Source: Scytonema sp. UIC 10036
GTDB taxonomy: Bacteria; Cyanobacteriota; Cyanobacteriia; Cyanobacteriales; Nostocaceae
Assembly (NCBI RefSeq): GCF_009725235.1
Contig: NZ_WJFC01000054.1
Span: forward strand, 4,272 to 68,271
DNA length: 64,000 nt
Direction of reading: 5' to 3'
Shown here: piece after piece, positions 61,615 to 64,000 of the stretch
Layout: every line of letters starts with the position of its first letter
Position numbering within the stretch: the stretch's first letter is position 1
Program-made: the position numbers and the translations under genes
Notes under the pieces: model-generated
Seen by the model: only the letters and a program-made list of their open reading frames with translations
The model's database searches: none
What the model was told of the DNA's origin: nothing

Positions 61615-63990
61615 ATGCGTGAAGAATCAGGCGAGCGCTATCAGTTAGTTCATGATTATTTAGTAGAACCTATTCGTCAAAAAAATAATTATGAAATTGC
61701 CGCTCAGTTAAAAAAAATTCGCTTTGAAAAAAACAGAGCAGAAGTTGCTCAAAAACTCTCTCAACAGCAACTAAACTCAGTTTTACAACGAAGACTGGGC
61801 GAAGCCCGTTTAGTAGGGTTTTTATTAACCATATTATTAACAGCAATAGGAGGATTGTGGTGGAACGCCCATTTACAAAAAAAAGCAGCAATACAGCAAA
61901 CTTTACGCGCAGAACGTAGCGAAACTAATTTAAAAATTAGTGCTTTAACAGCAGCAAGTGAAACTTTATTTGCCTCTAATAAAGAGTTTGATGCTTTACT
62001 GGAAAGTTTACGAGCGTTTCGGAAAATGAAACAAGCACGGGGTATACTTCCAGATACACAAATGCGAGTTGTAACAGCCCTGCAACAGGCAGTGTATGGA
62101 GTCACAGAGGTAAACCGATTGGAAGGGCATCACGATATAGTTTGGTCTGTCAGTTTTAGCCCTGATGGTCAGTTGTTAGCATCAGGTAGTACAGATCGAA
62201 CGATAAAACTGTGGCGTCGTGATGGATTTTTACTCCAAACCCTCAAAGGTCATAGTGATGCTATAACTTGCTTAACTTTTAGTCCGGATGGGCAAACTTT
62301 AGCCTCTGCCAGTCTTGATAAAACCGTAAAAATTTGGCGCAGAAACTCCATCACAGGAACTTTTGACCTATTATCATATAAAACTCTCCAAGGACATAAA
62401 GATTGGGTTTATAGCGTAAGTTTTAGCCCTGATGGTGAAATACTCGCTTCTACAAGTAAGGATGGAAGTATATATCTTTGGCATACTGATGGTAGCTTAG
62501 CAAAAATACTTTACGGGCACCAAGGTTGGGTGAATTGGGTATGCTTTAGCCCTAATGGTAAATTTATTGCTTCAGCTAGTGATGACAAAACCATAAAAAT
62601 TTGGCGGCGAGATGGTCGTTTGATGAAAACTTTATTGGGACATCAAAAGGGGGTGACTTCTGTTGCTTTCAGTCCTAACGGTGAAATGCTAGCATCAGCA
62701 GGAAGGGACAAAACCGTTAAACTTTGGCGCTTGTCGAAGAATCAAGATGGCTTAGCCTTTAATCTTTACAAAAATTTACAACAACATAGTGCTACCATTT
62801 GGAGTGTTAGCTTCAGTCCTAACAGCCACCAATTAGCTTCAGCAGGTGATGATAATACTATCAGTCTCTGGAGTGCTACCGGTACATTCATTAAAAGTTT
62901 TAAGGGTCACAGCGATGCTGTTGCTAGTGTGGTTTTTAGCCCAGATAACAAGCTTTTGGTGTCAGGAAGTTATGACAAAACTATCAAACAGTGGAGTTTA
63001 GTCCCTCCAAGGCAACAGATTTTAAAAGGTCATACCGACAGAGTCTTGAGCGTTGCTTGGAGACCGGATGGCAAAATGTTAGCTTCAGGTAGTCGCGATT
63101 GCACGGTAAAGTTGTGGTTGCCTGACCGTTATGCTAGTGGCATGAAAACCCGTCTTTACAAAACTTTAACGGGACACAAAGACAGAGTGCCCAGCGTCAG
63201 TTTTGACTCATCAGGTCAAATCTTAGCTTCTGGGAGTTATGACAAAACTGTCAAACTTTGGCGAAGTGACGGTACTTCGATCAAAACCCTTAGAGGGCAT
63301 ACTGATAGCGTTATGAGTGTCAGTTTTAGCCCTGATGGAACGTTATTGGCATCGGGTAGTAAAGATAAAACTGTTAAGCTTTGGAATCGTGAAGGTAAAT
63401 TGCTTGCTACTTTGCAAGGGCATAACGGTTGGGTAAATAGCGTGAGTTTTAGTCCCGATAGTCAGGTTTTAGCTTCAGCCAGTGATGACCAAACAGTGAG
63501 ACTTTGGCTGCGAGATGGTACTTTGCTCAAGACTTTTTCTCCTCATGAGGGTTGGGTGATGGGTGTAGGGTTTAGTCCTACCGACCATTTGTTAGCATCT
63601 GCAAGTTGGGACAACACTGTGAGATTGTGGCAATGGGATGGCAAGTTGTTAAAAACTTTACTGAAAGGATATAGTGACAGTGTTAATGCCGTGACTTTTA
63701 GTCCAAATGGTGAGATTATTGCTGCAGCAAGTTGGGACAGTACTGTCAAACTTTGGAGTCGTGATGGTAAGTTAATTAAAATTCTTAACGGTCACCAAGC
63801 CCCAGTATTGGGTACTAGCTTTAGCCCTGATGGTGAGACTCTGGCATCAGCTAGTGATGACAACACAATTATTTTGTGGAATTTAGATATTCATGACCTG
63901 CTGAATCGCGGATGCTATTGGGTAGGTGATTATCTCAAGTACAACCGCAATGTTGACCAGCGCGATCGCAATTTGTGTTATAGAGATTAG
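61615..63990 (+). CDS. WD40-repeat part of the frameshifted STAND giant
   Basis: 791 residues. It begins MREESGERYQLVHDYLVEPI, the segment that normally follows the STAND domain without a break, then a coiled coil, one membrane helix (about 61-80: LVGFLLTILLTAIGGLWW) and helices, and then 14 WD40 repeats (from about residue 165, for example GHHDIVWSVSFSPDGQLLAS), enough for two seven-bladed propellers. WD40 sensors of STAND proteins bind the trigger molecule. The start at 61615 follows no ribosome site, and only eight bases separate it from the stop of the previous frame, so this is most likely the second half of one gene. Confidence 0.88.
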   Translation: MREESGERYQLVHDYLVEPIRQKNNYEIAAQLKKIRFEKNRAEVAQKLSQQQLNSVLQRRLGEARLVGFLLTILLTAIGGLWWNAHLQKKAAIQQTLRAERSETNLKISALTAASETLFASNKEFDALLESLRAFRKMKQARGILPDTQMRVVTALQQAVYGVTEVNRLEGHHDIVWSVSFSPDGQLLASGSTDRTIKLWRRDGFLLQTLKGHSDAITCLTFSPDGQTLASASLDKTVKIWRRNSITGTFDLLSYKTLQGHKDWVYSVSFSPDGEILASTSKDGSIYLWHTDGSLAKILYGHQGWVNWVCFSPNGKFIASASDDKTIKIWRRDGRLMKTLLGHQKGVTSVAFSPNGEMLASAGRDKTVKLWRLSKNQDGLAFNLYKNLQQHSATIWSVSFSPNSHQLASAGDDNTISLWSATGTFIKSFKGHSDAVASVVFSPDNKLLVSGSYDKTIKQWSLVPPRQQILKGHTDRVLSVAWRPDGKMLASGSRDCTVKLWLPDRYASGMKTRLYKTLTGHKDRVPSVSFDSSGQILASGSYDKTVKLWRSDGTSIKTLRGHTDSVMSVSFSPDGTLLASGSKDKTVKLWNREGKLLATLQGHNGWVNSVSFSPDSQVLASASDDQTVRLWLRDGTLLKTFSPHEGWVMGVGFSPTDHLLASASWDNTVRLWQWDGKLLKTLLKGYSDSVNAVTFSPNGEIIAAASWDSTVKLWSRDGKLIKILNGHQAPVLGTSFSPDGETLASASDDNTIILWNLDIHDLLNRGCYWVGDYLKYNRNVDQRDRNLCYRD

Positions 63991-64000
63991 GGGTTAGGGG

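Overview
The window is cyanobacterial, most probably from a filamentous, heterocyst-type genome (Nostocales-like). Supporting this are many GCGATCGC (HIP1-type) octamers, short heptameric tandem repeats between genes, an FtsQ/FtsZ block with a cyanobacterial-style FtsZ, a grx-gshB neighbourhood, several large STAND/WD40-type genes, and a load of nested mobile elements. No species is assigned.

Layout. 0-5 kb: the end of an unknown gene, tRNA-Ala(GGC), a small peptidoglycan-binding protein, and a stress-type cluster (ArsR-like regulator, glutathione S-transferase, GlxA/AraC regulator, HD hydrolase). 5-26 kb: a roughly 20-kb accessory island bounded by two decayed copies of the same amidase 3' end. 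It holds an XRE-like regulator and a plus-strand run of six genes: a GNAT fused to a tRNA-guanine-transglycosylase/DpdA-like base-exchange domain, a winged-helix-like protein, a 1334-residue P-loop ATPase with coiled coils, an unknown protein, a second P-loop ATPase, and a PRTase-CE-like protein. This run converges on a minus-strand set of two unknown proteins and a 1891-residue DEAD/DEAH helicase with a DUF1998-like C-terminus. I read this as a candidate DNA or RNA base-modification and defence system related to, but not the same as, the Dpd 7-deazaguanine island.

26-45 kb: mostly ordinary genes (cupin protein, class A beta-lactamase-like hydrolase, NlpC/P60 peptidase, GT2 glycosyltransferase, two paralogous MFS transporters, pentapeptide protein, substrate-binding lipoprotein with diguanylate cyclase, tRNA-Arg(ACG), MoaC, LuxR regulator, CofG, an HNH toxin with a SMI1-like partner, HflX). 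Between them are mobile-element scars: a 219-bp MITE that splits a mazF gene and a 69-bp inverted repeat around the diguanylate cyclase segment.

45.4-53 kb: grx and gshB, probably once neighbours, are separated by an IscB/HEARO element. Its omega-RNA region is split by a group II intron, and that intron's own reverse-transcriptase gene is split in frame by a second group II intron (a twintron). Four layers of nesting can be read directly. 53-57 kb: ftsZ and ftsQ. 57-64 kb: a P-loop ATPase followed by a TPR/STAND-NTPase/14xWD40 giant that carries an apparent one-base frameshift between its STAND and WD40 parts.
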